Assembly: GCA_031761405.1 (NCBI GenBank)
Contig: JASEVX010000006.1
Location: forward strand, 31,800,117 to 31,864,116
Reading direction: 5' to 3'
Origin: Serripes groenlandicus
Taxonomy: Eukaryota; Mollusca; Bivalvia; Cardiida; Cardiidae
Length of the DNA stretch: 64,000 nucleotides
Shown piece after piece: positions 27,955 to 40,200 of the stretch. Under the pieces are notes generated by a model. The model was not told where the DNA came from and ran no database searches. It saw nothing but the letters and a program-made list of their open reading frames with translations. Each line of letters opens with the position of its first letter. The stretch's first letter is position 1. A program made the position numbers and the translations under genes.

Positions 27955-29280
27955 TATATAATAATAATAATAATAACTTTATTAGCACTAACACATTAAC
28001 AATAAATGGTTATGGCAACACAATACAGACAAATTACAATTAAATATGTACAATGTAGGAGTGACAGTGGATAAGTATGAGATAACTTAAGTATCATTTG
28101 ACAATGAATTTCTAACCAACAAGCATTCATTCAAGTAATTCACTACAATTTTTAATACAGTTGGAGAATTACTATTGAGAATTGAGATAAGCAAGTTGTA
28201 TGATAAAAAAATAAATTTGTTGTTCATTAGAACATTATTTAATTTCTTAATGAGGTTATCTGTCAAGTATTTGTACGTAGAACATTTTAATAGAAAATGA
28301 AGTTCATCTTCAACGTCTCCGTTATTGCAGCAAAGACATATTCTACTCTGTTTTGGTATATTTAAATATTGTCCTCTTTCAACTGACAGAGTATGAGCAC
28401 TTATCCTCAACTTACATAATGTTGATCTATCACACTTGGATTTGCAATGATCAACATATGAGGGTCTTTTATTTGGTTTATATAGTATGTTAAAGAAGTT
28501 TAATTTTTTATTTTGACTGATGTCAGTCTCTTGCCTTTGAAAGGCTGTATCTTTAATTCTCTCTTGAATGCGTTTTAGATAAATCTTAATATCAAAAGGA
28601 TTTAGACTAATAAAATGGAATCCAAGTTTTGAAATGAGATTTTTCATATTTATTATCCATGAGTTGTTTTTTTCAGTTGCTCTATATATTTTTAAAATGA
28701 GTGAATTATTTGACGCTAGTATATGGAGCCAATATTTTATTGCTGAAGATTCTATTCTGGTATATAGGGGCAATCTGTTCAGCTCAGCTAGGCATGCAAC
28801 ATTTGATGCTTTGCAGTTAACTCCTAGAATTTCTTTAATAAATTTAAACTGCAGGTGTTCAAATCGATCTGAATCCTTGTATTGTTTCCCTATCCCCCAT
28901 ACTTCACTACCATATAGGGTAATAGGCACAACAAGGGAGTCAAAAAGTTTTTCTAAAAACTTGCATGGGTTATTAAGTCCAACTGTTTTTTTTATTTTAA
29001 AAAGGACTTTTCTACCCTTTTCCACAAGCAATGAGCTGCATAGGTTTAGATTCCCTGTGTACTGCAGTGTCATGCCAAGATAGCAGTATGATTTAACTGT
29101 TTCCAGGAATTCATTATTATATTTAAAAAAGTTCTTATGGGTTTTGCCATTTGAGTTAAATATAATGACTTTTGATTTGTTTATATTTACTTCTATATAT
29201 TGTATATATGGGTTGTTTGTTTGAATGGCAATATGGAGCTGCAGTCGAAATGCATTCATTGTTGTTCTATACATAAAATA
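27955..29280 (-). mobile_element. 5'-truncated LINE with reverse transcriptase C-terminus
   Basis: The frame 29274-28087 (395 codons) is the C-terminal part of a non-LTR retrotransposon polyprotein. Visible motifs: INKSKVIIFNSNGKTHK near residues 31-47 and VKSYCYLGMTL near 60-70 (the thumb-side K..V..F and YLG signatures of LINE reverse transcriptases), then LYGSEVWGIGK near 120. Near the C-terminus, CLCCNNGDVEDELHFLLKC is a Cys/His motif common in LINE C-termini. The catalytic palm motif is missing, so the copy starts mid-domain as 5'-truncated LINEs do. Downstream on the coding strand lies a TTATTATTATTATTA tail near 27960-27980, like the short tandem 3' tails of some clades. The frame is uninterrupted for 395 codons, suggesting fairly recent insertion. 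Clade not assigned. Confidence 0.87.
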
Positions 29281-29344
29281 AGAGACATATAAATACAGAG
29301 ACGTATTTATATATATCTCATAAAATGTATGTGAAATCGCTGTA

Positions 29345-29495
29345 AAAGAAAATAGTATTAATGAATAACGAATAAAGTTGAAAACATTAGGACTAGAACT
29401 TGCTCCTTATGAGCAAGTTCTTCTTTTGCCATTATGTTTTCAAAAGTCGTCTGTTGCAGAGGCTCAGAAAGCGCCTGTATTTGGGAAAGGGTCAA
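29345..29495 (+). mobile_element. TTAA-MITE, right part
   Basis: Core gagcaagttcttcttttgcc, arm tctgttgcagaggctcag, right end tatttgggaaagggtcaa. Confidence 0.6.
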
Positions 29496-29654
29496 ACATT
29501 TGAACAACCATTTAGCCTGCATGAGTTAGTGCATTATGATAGTATAGGGTTAAAGATATACGTCCCTGGTTAAAGAACCGTGGTGAGATGAGCGATCCTG
29601 GGCTTCGTGACCCTCTAATGTTATGATAGAGTAAACACAAGTGCTATACATATA

Positions 29655-29890
29655 TGTGTATATAGCTCAGTCGTTCGCGATGCCGGCTGTCAATCAAGGG
29701 GTTGTGTGTTCGAACCCCAGCTCGGCAAACCTTTCCGACGTTTGAAAACAGTCACTGGGGCAATTTTTATTTGTCTTTCACCAGTGGGCTAACAGTCTAT
29801 GTGGAAAAGTAGCTAATTGTTGTGTGGAATACTGGTGTGAGAAAGCCAGAAAAAAACATGAATAGGTGAACTGGCCGCCGTGATATGACT
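29655..29890 (+). mobile_element. tRNA-derived SINE, tail displaced
   Basis: Head tagctcagtcgttcgcgatg (A-box-like) and gtgtgttcgaaccccagctc (B-box-like), body like the SINE at 24605, then gccgccgtgatatgactc. The expected tail end seems to resume near 30525-30565 (ttaaacggtgttaaacccca), so about 630 bp may have inserted into it. Confidence 0.75.
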
Positions 29891-30660
29891 CGTTTTTTGT
29901 GGCGATTAGTTTGACAATCGCCACAATGCTAACAGAAACAACAACAACGAAAAATTTACATAGTCCGTTTTGAATAGCCCGTTGACTTTTTATTCCTTAC
30001 TGCAATTAACCAATTAACCTACATCCGTTAAACCGCCAAATATATAGTTCCATCAGTGATGCAGAGACACGATTAATAATAATCATGTCAGTGCTACTTT
30101 GGTACCGGATTGATACTAAGATTGAGATTTATTGAGATAAAATCTACATAGAGTTAAATTATGTAACAAATAGTATCTTTCGTCATATTTGGGCAGATAA
30201 TAAATATCATTGTGCGTTCTATACTGTTTTCTCTCCTTTCTATGATAATTTAGTCATTTCTAAAGTGTACAAAATATTTTATCTTAATATGGCTTAGCGA
30301 CCTGGTGATGAACACATCATGACCAATTTTAGAACGTAACTTAAAAATCACCAAGACAACATTCTGGCAAACTAACATTATTCTTCTGTCAAAAGATGCA
30401 GCTTTTCTCAAATTTACCCGCACCAGAGTGCACTATTATTGAAAATCGCAAGGCCTAACCCGAGATACTGCTTGTTACTTTGCAGGATTTTCTATACGAT
30501 CGCCACTACTGTGCCATTGTCGCTTTGATTTTAAACGGTGTTAAACCCCAATCAATCAAATCATCAGAAGTGGACCCAAATGATGAGCGCCCTTCTGACA
30601 TATATACTTCTAGTGAACATTAATATTACTTTCTTTTTTTCTCAATAAATAAATAAATCA
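29891..30660. other. Unassigned DNA, possible insertion in a SINE
   Basis: No coding frame over 60 codons. Contains gtggcgattagtttgacaat with a nearby caatcgccac, and a gatcgccactactgtg phrase near its right end, which could be short inverted ends. Near 30290-30380 it loosely resembles the 143-bp dispersed repeat. Confidence 0.3.
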
Positions 30661-30665
30661 GAGGA

Positions 30666-32335
30666 CGTGAAGTTAGGTTGACGAGTGACGATTTGTCGAG
30701 TGACGAACTTTAAATTCTTTGTGAAGTTAGTTTGACGAGTGACGAATGGACTAGTGACGAACTGCTACGAAGTTAGGTTGACGAGTGACGAATGGACTAG
30801 TGACGAACTGCTGTGAAGTTAGGTTGACGAGTGACGAATGGACTAGTGACGAACTGCTGTGAAGTCAGACTGACGAGTGACGAATGGACTAGTGACGAAC
30901 TGCTACGAAGTTAGGTTAACGAGTGACGAATGGACTAGTGGCGAACTGCTGTGAAGTTAGGTTGACGAGTGACGAATGGACTAGTGACGAACTGCTGTGA
31001 AGTTAGGTTGACGAGTGACGATTTGTCGAGTGACGAACTTCAAATTCTTTGTGAAGTCAGGTTGACGAGTGACACATGGACTAGTGGCGAACTGCTGCGA
31101 AGATAGGTTGACGAGTGACGAATTGACGAGTGACGAACTGCTGCGAAGTTAGGTTGACGAGTGACGAATTGACGAGTGACGAACTGCTGCAAAGTTAGGT
31201 TGACGAGTGACGAATGGACTAGTGGCGAACTGCTGCGAAGTTAGGTTGACGAGTGACGAATTGACGAGTGACGAACTGCTGTGAAGTTAGGTTGACGAGT
31301 GCCGATTTGTCGAGTGACGAACTTCAAATTCTTTGTAAAGTTAGGTTGACGAGTGACGAATGGACTAGTGGCGAACTGCTGCGAAGTTAGGTTGACGAGT
31401 GACGAATTGACGAGTGACGAACTGCTGTGAAGTTAGGTTGACGAGTGACGAATGGACTAGTGGCGAACTGCTGCGAAGTTAGGTTGACGAGTGACGAATT
31501 GACGAGTGACGAACTGCTGTGAAGTCAGGCTGACGAGTGACGAATGGACTAGTGGCGAACTGCTGCGAAGTTAGGTTGACGAGTGACGTATTGACGAGTG
31601 ACGAACTGCTGTGAAGTTAGCTTGACGAGTGACGATTTGTCGAGTGACGAACTTCAAATTCTTTGTAAAGTTAGGTTGACGAGTGACGAACTGCTGCGAA
31701 GTCAGGTTGGACGAGTGACGAACGGACGAGTGACGAACTGCTGCGAAGTTAGGTTGACGAGTGACGAATTGACGAGTGACGAACTGCTGTGAAGTTAGGT
31801 TGACGAGTGACGATTTGTCGAGTGACGAACTTCAAATTCTTTGTAAAGTTAGGTTGATGAGTGACGAATGGACTAGTGGCGAACTGCTGCGAAGTTAGGT
31901 TGACGAGTGACGAACTGCTGTGAAGTTAGGTTGACGAGTGACGATTTGTCGAGTGACGAACTTCAAATTCTTTGTAAAGTTAGGTTGATGAGTGACGAAT
32001 GGACTAGTGGCGAACTGCTGCGAAGTAAGCTTGGCGAGCGACGAACTGACGAGTGATGAACTGCTGCGAAGTAGGCTTGACGAGCGACGAATTGACGAGT
32101 GACGAACTGCTGTGAAGTTAGCTTGACGAGCGACGAATTGACGAGTGACGAACTGCTGCGAAGTTAGCTTGACGAGTGACGAATTGACGAATGACGAATT
32201 GACGAATGACGAATTGACGAATGACGAATGACGAACTGCTGTGAAGTTAGGTTAACGAGCGACGAATTAATGAATGACGAACTGCTGCGAAGTTAGGTTG
32301 ACTAGCGACGAATTGACGAGTGACGAAATGTTGCT
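30666..32335 (+). repeat. 46-bp minisatellite (GACGAGTGACGAA), ~36 units
   Basis: Basic unit gaagttaggttgacgagtga + cgaattgacgagtgacgaac + tgctgc. Two variant blocks alternate: one with atggactagtg(g/a)cgaac and a longer one with gatttgtcgagtgacgaact + tcaaattctttgt. The right end shrinks to a 10-12-bp sub-repeat (gacgaattgacgaat). The 64-codon frame at 31598 is a repeat artefact. Confidence 0.93.
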
Positions 32336-32469
32336 TCATTGAATTTAACGAAAATATATTTTTCTGAAAACTTTATTTCTGTCTTTTAGAATAGGCCGAA
32401 TTTCAAATTGCATGGCCATCAGTCATGCAAACAAAATTCAGAGACATTTTCCAATGGAGATCTCTGCAT

Positions 32470-32690
32470 GGGCAAAATGAAGATTTCTAGTACAGATTTA
32501 GCGAAATGAATAATTCTGCTTATCGAAAGCTAGCTATATTGGGGAATAAATGAAATGTCAAATAAATGTTGCGAAATGGAGAGTTCTGCATTATATTTTG
32601 CGAGATGAATGAGTCTGATTATCGAAAACTAGCTATATTGGGGAATAAATGAAATGTCAACTAAATATTGCGAAATGGGGATTAATTGGT
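32470..32690 (+). repeat. ~105-bp direct duplication
   Basis: agctatattggggaataaat plus gaaatgtcaa occurs twice (near 32531 and 32630), flanked by related gcgaaatg../ttctgc phrases. Confidence 0.7.
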
Positions 32691-33014
32691 ACTTAGATTA
32701 CCTCATCAATGTTTTATGAAATATCCCCGACCAATTAATGTCAACTTTCTCCATAAAGTTTACAAAGACCGTATTTTCATATTTCTATTGAGAGCAATGT
32801 TTTATAAAAGTGATTATTTATTTTCACATGTACATAATTTATGTAAATTTGGATGTCCATGTTAGTCCATGTCTTATTGATGAAAATGGAAAAACAAAAA
32901 ATAATTTAAGTACAAAATATCTTTTGATTATTCAAACATCGAAGATTTGCAATTTAGCGGGATGAGCTATGCTTTGATATTCATTATAATAAAATAAATA
33001 TGATCTGTTCTGTG

Positions 33015-33120
33015 TGGCAAAGTTTCCATTTCGCAAGCGTATTGCCTCCATTTCGCCGGCTTATTACCTCCATTTCGACAGCGTATTACCTCCATTTCGC
33101 CAGCCGAACACCTCCATTTT
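33015..33120 (+). repeat. ~25-bp repeat (CCTCCATTTCGCC), 4 units
   Basis: tccatttcgcaagcgtattg, tccatttcgccggcttatta and two more variants occur in tandem. Confidence 0.75.
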
Positions 33121-33169
33121 CTAGATGTATCGGACTTATTTAAGCGATGGTTAAACGGTATTATGATTT

Positions 33170-33314
33170 ATAAAAATACTCAATTTCTACTTTTTCCACA
33201 ATATTTTCATCTTTATACAATAGTTTTACATTCATTGATAACTATTTTCCATTTCTTTGCCAATATCATCTCAAAGAATTTAGCTTCAAAATTGTTGTAA
33301 GTGGGAAAGGGTTA
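33170..33314 (+). mobile_element. TTAA-MITE, right half
   Basis: ctttttccacaatattttca to gtaagtgggaaagggttag. Confidence 0.6.
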
Positions 33315-33339
33315 GATTGGTCTTTTATTTATAGAATAT

Positions 33340-33860
33340 TATTATCCCCTAACGACGAGGTCTTCAATGGTCTAAAGGGACCGTCCGTATGTACGTGTCT
33401 CAAGAATGTCATCACTCTAGAGACTGCATTACTTATTCGATTTTTATAAAACTTCACACTCATGTTTAACAGCTTCCCCTTATTGCATGAGATTGTGTCT
33501 TACTGATGTAGGTCAATGTCACAGTGACTATAACATGTCTGTACGAAACGACATCATCGGTCTAGCGACTTCATTTCTTATCCAAGTGCTATGAAGCTTA
33601 TAAGACATGTTGTGTCAAATGTTCACGTCACAGTGACAATAATGTGTCTGTATGAAACAACTTCATTGCTTTAGCACTTCATTTTAGGACATAATTCCCC
33701 CATACATCATACACAGGTTTGTTTTTATTTCATACACTATTTTCATTGTCAAATGATCTCGGACAGGTTTCCGTTGCACTGACCTAAGTCAAAGGTCAAG
33801 GTCACAGTGACTATAATGCATTTGTACAAAACGACACTTCAAGGGGATTTGTATCTCCGG
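33340..33860 (+). repeat. Dispersed repeat with diverged ~150-bp units
   Basis: Phrases gtcacagtgactataa, tgtctgtacgaaacgaca and ccatacatcatac recur about three times. No gene. 33860-34510 holds nothing recognised. Confidence 0.5.
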
Positions 33861-34518
33861 ACACAAATGTTGCTGAATATTTCAATTTAATTTATCGTCT
33901 TGCAGTTGTATTCCTGTCTTCTTATAGATTGAACTTACATAACAGTTTGTTTGATTACTCATTTAACTCTCTGGTAATTTGTTTAAATATATATTGTAGA
34001 CCAATGTCTTTGTCTGTATTACAAACAGCAACAGGGACCATACGAAAGTTATATTTAAAATAATGTCTACCAGTCGTGTTCTCAGCAGCAACAGTTATTG
34101 GGGGTCAGGATAAATAGATCATAGCACTGTAAGTTACTCTTTGTTAATGTCGTGCCGCGACATAACACACCATGATTGGTTGTAGTAACATGTACGTTGA
34201 CCTTTTTTCTCTATCAACAGAAATGAAGTGTATGAACTTACTACTATAAAGTGTTATTCAACCCCAAACAGTGAAACCCCAGATCATGCGCCGATTTGCA
34301 AACCTAACGCTGGTCCTAGCATGCAATGTGTGTATCTAAATAAACACCGGTTTGAACCCGTCCATACGAAAATGTGAAATTTGTAGACCCAAATCAGCCT
34401 GTATGTGTTGATTATTCCACACAGTGCGATCAAGATCTATAATTTACACATATTACTTCCATAAGATTGTCAGACGCTTTTGTCATCTTGTGTTGATTAT
34501 GATGGTTGGTACTACAGA

Positions 34519-34694
34519 GTACCAGATAAGGGGCATTTTTCATGTTATGAAATCCTTATTACTACTCAAACCCTATGTTGTGGGTACTCAGTGAGACGAT
34601 TCTTTTGAGTACCCACAACATAGGTTTTCTTTAGGTAATAAGAGAGATTTTTTGGGGAAATGACCAGTTCAATCCTCCTTATCTGGTTCTCTGG
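34519..34694. mobile_element. Palindromic MITE (TCTAGATAAGGGG family)
   Basis: Ends accagataaggggcatttt and atcctccttatctggt; centre gtgggtactcagtgagacga with the complementary arm gagtacccacaacatagg. Confidence 0.8.
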
Positions 34695-34774
34695 CCGTAC
34701 ACATGAGTAGGCTGATCTGAACCGTATCTTCCCATTTATTTTGAAATAGCGACTGACATGAATAATTTAGTTTA

Positions 34775-36198
34775 TTATACCTCACGTGACTTTGTAATGT
34801 TAAATTCTCATATACTCATCATGGGCAATTTCTTACTGTCTCATGCTAACAGTACGTTTTTGACCGGTTAACAGTATACTGTTACATGGCAGGCGCGTGA
34901 AAATGTTGGTTATGCACGTGCATGACGTCATTTCAAACAACAACGTCACCTTTTAGATGCGCGTGCCATGTAACAGTATACTGTTAACCGGTATATTCAT
35001 ATGTGTGTGTTACATTGTTGTAGATCTACGCATGCTCGCCTCCCCTACAAAGGTACAGAATAAATTAAATAAACGTGTAATTTTGTTCGGTATAATAAAA
35101 TAAATATTGCATGGCTTCCAGTGTGACAGTACATATTATTATACCTCACGTGACTTTGTAATGTTAAATTCTCATATACTCATCATGGGCAATTTCTTAC
35201 TGTCTCATGCTAACAGTACGTTTTTGACCGGTTAACAGTATACTGTTACATGGCAGGCGCGTGAAAATGTTGGTTATGCACGTGCATGACGTCATTTCAA
35301 ACAACAACGTCACCTTTTAGATGCGCGTGCCATGTAACAGTATACTGTTAACCGGTATATTCATATGTGTGTGTTACATTGTTGTAGATCTACGCATGCT
35401 CGCCTCCCCTACAAAGGTACAGAATAAATTAAATAAACGTGTAATTTTGTTCGGTATAATAAAATAAATATTGCATGGCTTCCAGTGTGACAGTACATAT
35501 TGTCAACATTCGGTAAAATACTGTTAACCTCGGCTTCGCCTCGGGTAACAGTATTTTCCTCATGTTGACAATATGTACTGTCACACTGGAAGCCATGCAA
35601 TATTTATATATTGTCAACATTCGGTAAAATACTGTTAACCTCGGCTTCGCCTCGGGTAACAGTATTTTCCTCATGTTGACAATATGTACTGTCACACTGG
35701 AAGCCATGCAATATTTATATATTATTATACCTCACGTGACTTTGTAATGTTAAATTCTCATATACTCATCATGGGCAATTTCTTACTGTCTCATGCTAAC
35801 AGTACGTTTTTGACCGGTTAACAGTATACTGTTACATGTTACGCGCGTGAAAATGTTGGTTATTCACGTGCATGACGTCATTTCAAACAATAACGTCACC
35901 TTTTAGATGCGCGTGCCATGTAACAGTATACTGTTAACCGGTATATTCATATGTGTGTGTTACATTGTAGTAGATCTACCCATGTTCAACTTCCCTACAA
36001 AGGTATAGAATAAATTGAATAAACGTGTAATTTTGTTCGGTATAATAAAATAAATATTGCATGGCTTCCAGTGTGACAGTACATATTGTCAACATTCGGG
36101 TAAATACTGTTAACCTCGGCTTCGCCTCGGCTAACAGTATTTTCCTCATGTTGACAATATGTACTGTCACACTGGAAGCCATGCAATATTTATATAAT
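34775..36198 (+). mobile_element. Tandem cluster of palindromic elements
   Basis: Three head-to-tail units begin with ttattatacctcacgtgact near 34774, 35137 and 35723. Each has a ~125-bp inverted repeat with accggttaacagtatactgt at both ends, then cggtataataaaataaatat. The second and third also carry a terminal hairpin from attgcatggcttccagtgtg through a cctcggcttcgcctcgg tip to the complementary arm. An extra hairpin copy sits at about 35606-35718. No open frame beyond the palindrome-read ones. Confidence 0.85.
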
Positions 36199-36424
36199 AT
36201 CACAGAGCAACTGACATAAATAATTAATTATAGCTATCAAGTTAATTGTAGATTCTAAATATTAGTGTCACAAATCACCCTTTCATATAACCAACCCATT
36301 ACCTTATCTACAAAATGCAAAGACTAATAAAAGCAAATTGAATTAACTTAAAATAGAAACATTCATTTTTGAGACGTTGAGAATTTACCACTGATAAAGA
36401 TTGTTTTTATTGTGGCCAATCCTT

Positions 36425-36905
36425 TTTTATTACACACACAGATGCGTTTTGACGCATCTGCAGCAGACGACGTTTAAAACATATTATAGCAACCGGGAAA
36501 AAGATGCTTTTCATGAGCAGTTTCTTCGTTTGCCAGAACGTTTTCAACTTAAACTATTATTTAGAGTGATTTTCCATGCGTTTGCCAAGTTGAAATCAAA
36601 GTATTTTTGTTATCCAGATAAGCTGTCCCGCGAGAAAACCAACATAATTGCCTCGGCGTAATTATACAGATCAGTCTGTGTAGTCCGCGAAGACTATTCC
36701 GGGCCGACACATTCCGTCTCAGGTGGATAGAGGTATAGAGTAATTATTCCTGAAACAGAAAATTCACAGGAGGCAAAAAGTGTCTATCCGGGTAATCCTG
36801 CGCGGCACGCTTAGGCTGATCTGGCTCGATCCTTTACGCAGAGTCCACAATGTTGGTTTTATCGCGAGACGGCTCAGATGTGTTATTTGTGGGAATAAGT
36901 TAACA
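36425..36905 (+). mobile_element. Decayed TTAA-MITE interrupted by another MITE
   Basis: Left part: gacgcatctgcagcagacga near 36455. Right terminus: tgtgttatttgtgggaataa + gttaac near 36877-36905. The palindromic MITE at 36620-36876 lies between. Confidence 0.55.
36620..36876. mobile_element. Palindromic MITE (ACGAGAAAACCAACAT family)
   Basis: Left end agctgtcccgcgagaaaacc; right end gttggttttatcgcgagacg; arms as in the 10674 copy. Confidence 0.8.
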
Positions 36906-36920
36906 CCGTGCAGACAACCG

Positions 36921-37171
36921 CCACGGGGGTGGAGTGGTCGAGCGTCCGACTCGGGTGTGGGAGGTCGCGGGTTCGAACCCCGGTCGGGTCATACCAAATA
37001 CTTTAAAAATGGAAGGAATGGCTGACCTCCTTGGCGCTCAGGGTTGCGGAGTTAGCATTACGACTGACTGTCTGGTGTCAGAATAGATGGACCAATAGTA
37101 CTGGTAACTTACCCAGAAAACGACGTGATATAACAGAAATATTGTTGAAATAGACGTTAAATACCAAACAA
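36921..37171 (+). mobile_element. tRNA-derived SINE, full length
   Basis: Head gtggagtggtcgagcgtccg (A-box-like) and gcgggttcgaaccccggtcg (B-box-like), body cttggcgctcagggttgcgg, tail acgtgatataacagaaatat plus tgttgaaatagacgttaaat, then ccaaacaatcaaac. Confidence 0.85.
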
Positions 37172-37284
37172 TCAAACTGTGCAGATAAATGACGTCTATA
37201 GCGCGGTTTTAAAAAAGAAAAATCTTTGTCGCCAATGAAATAAAAGAAATAGCCGCGTATTGCGATTTGAAGTCTTACTGCATC

Positions 37285-40200
37285 ATCGTACAATATTCTG
37301 CGTGGTCTGCGTGCATACGCTTAGTTTCATCTGCGTACAATAGCCTTCGTAGTCTGTGTGCATACGCTTAGTTTCATCTGCGTACAATAGTCTTCGTAGT
37401 CTGTGTGCATACGCTTAGTTTCATCTGCGTACAATAGTCTTCGTAGTCTGTGTACATACGCTTAGTTTCATCTGCGTACAATAGTCTTCGTAGTCTGTGT
37501 ACATACGCTTAGTTTCATCTGCGTACAATAGTCTTCGTAGTCTGTGTTCATACGCTTAATTTCATCTACGTCACGTGACACTAGTCTTCGTAGTCCGTGT
37601 TCATACGCTTAGTTTCATCTGCGTACAATAGTCTTCGTAGTCTGTGTGCATACGCTTAGTTTCATCTGCGTACAATAGTCTTCGTAGTCTGTGTACATAC
37701 CCTTAGTTTTTCATCTGCGTACAATATTCTTCGTAGTCTGTGTTCATACGCTTAGTTTCATCTGCGTACAATAGTCTTCGTAGTCTGTGTGCATACTCTT
37801 AGTTTCATCTGCGTACAATAGTCTTCGTAGTCTGTGTTCATACGCTTAGTTTCATCTGCGTACACTAGTCTTCGTAGTCTGTGTTCATACGCTTAGTTTC
37901 ATCTGCGTACACTAGTCTTCGTAGTCTGTGTGCATACGCTTAGTTTCATCTACGTACACTAGTCTTCGTAGTCTGCGTGCATGCGTGCATACGCTTAGTT
38001 TCATCTGCGTACAATAGTCTTCGTAGTCTGTGTTCATACGCTTAATTTCATCTACGTACACTAGTCTTCGTAGCCTGTGTACATACTCTTAGTTTCATTT
38101 GCGTACACTAGTCTTCGTAGCCTGTGTACATACTCTTAGTTTCATCTGCGTACAATAGTCTTCGTAGTCTGTGTGCATACTCTTAGTTTCATCTGCGTAC
38201 AATAGTCTTCGTAGTCTGTGTTCATACGCTTAGTTTCATCTGCGTACAATAGTCTTCGTAGTCTGTGTTCATACGCTTAGTTTCATCTGCGTACACTAGT
38301 CTTCGTAGTCTGTGTTCATACGCTATGTTTCATCTGCGTACAATAGTCTTCGTAGTCTGTGTGCATACGCTTAGTTTCATCTACGTACACTAGTCTTCGT
38401 AGTCTGCGTGCATACGCTTAGTTTCATCTACGTACAATAGTCTTCGTAGTCTGTGTACATACTCTTAGTTTCATCTGCGTACAATAGTCTTCGTAGTCTG
38501 TGTTCATACGCTTAATTTCATCTACGTACAATAGTCTTCGTAGTCTGTGTTCATACGCTTAGTTTCATCTGCGTACAATAGTCTTCGTAGTCTGTGTGCT
38601 TACGCTTAGTTTCATCTGCGTACAATAGTCTTCGTAGTCTGTGTTCATACGCTTAGTTTCATTTGCGTACAATAGTCTTCGTAGTCTGTGTGCTTACGCT
38701 TAATTTCATCTACGTACACTAGTCTTCGTAGTCTGTGTGCATACGCTTAATTTCATCTACGTACACTAGTCTTCGTAGTCTGTGTACATACTCTTAGTTT
38801 CATCTGCGTACAATAGTCTTCGTAGTCTGTGTTCATACGCTTAGTTTCATCTGCGTACAATAGTCTTCGTAGTCTGTGTGCATACCCTTAGTTTCATCTG
38901 CGTACAATAGTCTTCGTAGTCTGTGTGCATACGCTTAGTTCCATCTGCGTACAATAGTCTTCGTAGTCTGTGTGCATACGCTTAGTTTCATCTGCGTACA
39001 CTAGTCTTCGTAGTCTGTATTCATACGCTTAGTTTCATCTACGTACACTAGTCTTCGTAGTCCGTGTGCATACGCTTAATTTCATCTACGTACACTAGTC
39101 TTCGTAGTCCGTGTTCATACGCTTAGTTTCATCTGCGTACAATAGTCTTCGTAGTCCGTGTGCATACGCTTAATTTCATCTACGTACACTAGTCTTCGTA
39201 GTCTGTGTGCTTACGCTTAGTTTCATCTGCGTACAATAGTCTTCGTAGTCTGTGTTCATACGCTTAGTTTCATCTGCGTACAATAGTCTTCGTAGTCTGT
39301 GTTCATACGCTTAATTTCATCTGCGTACAATAGTCTTCGTAGTCTGTGTGCATACGCTTAATTTCATCTGCGTACAATAGTCTTCGTAGTCTGTGTGCAT
39401 ACGCTTAATTTCATCTACGTACACTAGTCTTCGTAGTCCGTGTTCATACGCTTAGTTTCATCTGCGTACAATAGTCTTCGTAGTCTGTGTGCATACCCTT
39501 AGCCTTTCATCTGCGTTCAAAAGCCGCTGTAGTCTGTGTACATACGCTTAGTTTCATCTGCGTACACTAGTCTTTGTAGTCTGTGTGCATACCCTTAGCC
39601 TTTCATCTGCGTTCAATAGACGGCGTAGTCGGTGTACATACGCTTAGTTTCATTTTCGTACAATAGCCTGCGTAGTCTGTGTGTATTCGCTTAGTTTCAT
39701 CTGCGTACAATAGTCTTCGTAGTCTGTGTGCATACGCTTAGTTTCATCTGCGTACACTAGTCTTCGTAGCCTTGTGCATTCGCTTAGTTTCATCAGAGGC
39801 GATTTGGGGGATCATACTGCATCTGCGTACAATAGCCTTCGTAGTCTGTGTACATACCCTTAGTTTTTCATCTGCGTACAATATTCTTCAAAGTCTGTGT
39901 ACATACGCTTAGTTTCATCTGCGTACAATAGCTTGCGTAGTCTGTGTGCTTGCGCTTAGTTTCATCTGCGTACAATAGCCTGCGTGGTCTATGTGCATGT
40001 GCTTAGTTACATCTGCGTACAATATCCTGCGTAGTCTATGTGCATGTGCTTAGTTTTATCTGCGTACAATATCCTGCGTAGTCTATGTGCACACGCTTAG
40101 TTTTATCTGCGTACAATATCCTGCGTAGTCTATGTGCACACGCTTAGTTTTATCTGCGTACAATAGTATGCGTAGTCTGTGTACATACGCTTAGTTTCAT

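Noticed and set aside
28634..29083. 149-codon plus-strand frame
   Set aside because: Shadow of the LINE reading frame on the other strand.
36921..36995. tRNA gene (good A and B boxes)
   Set aside because: Followed by SINE body and tail, and several diverged copies exist in the window, so it is a SINE head rather than a functional tRNA gene.
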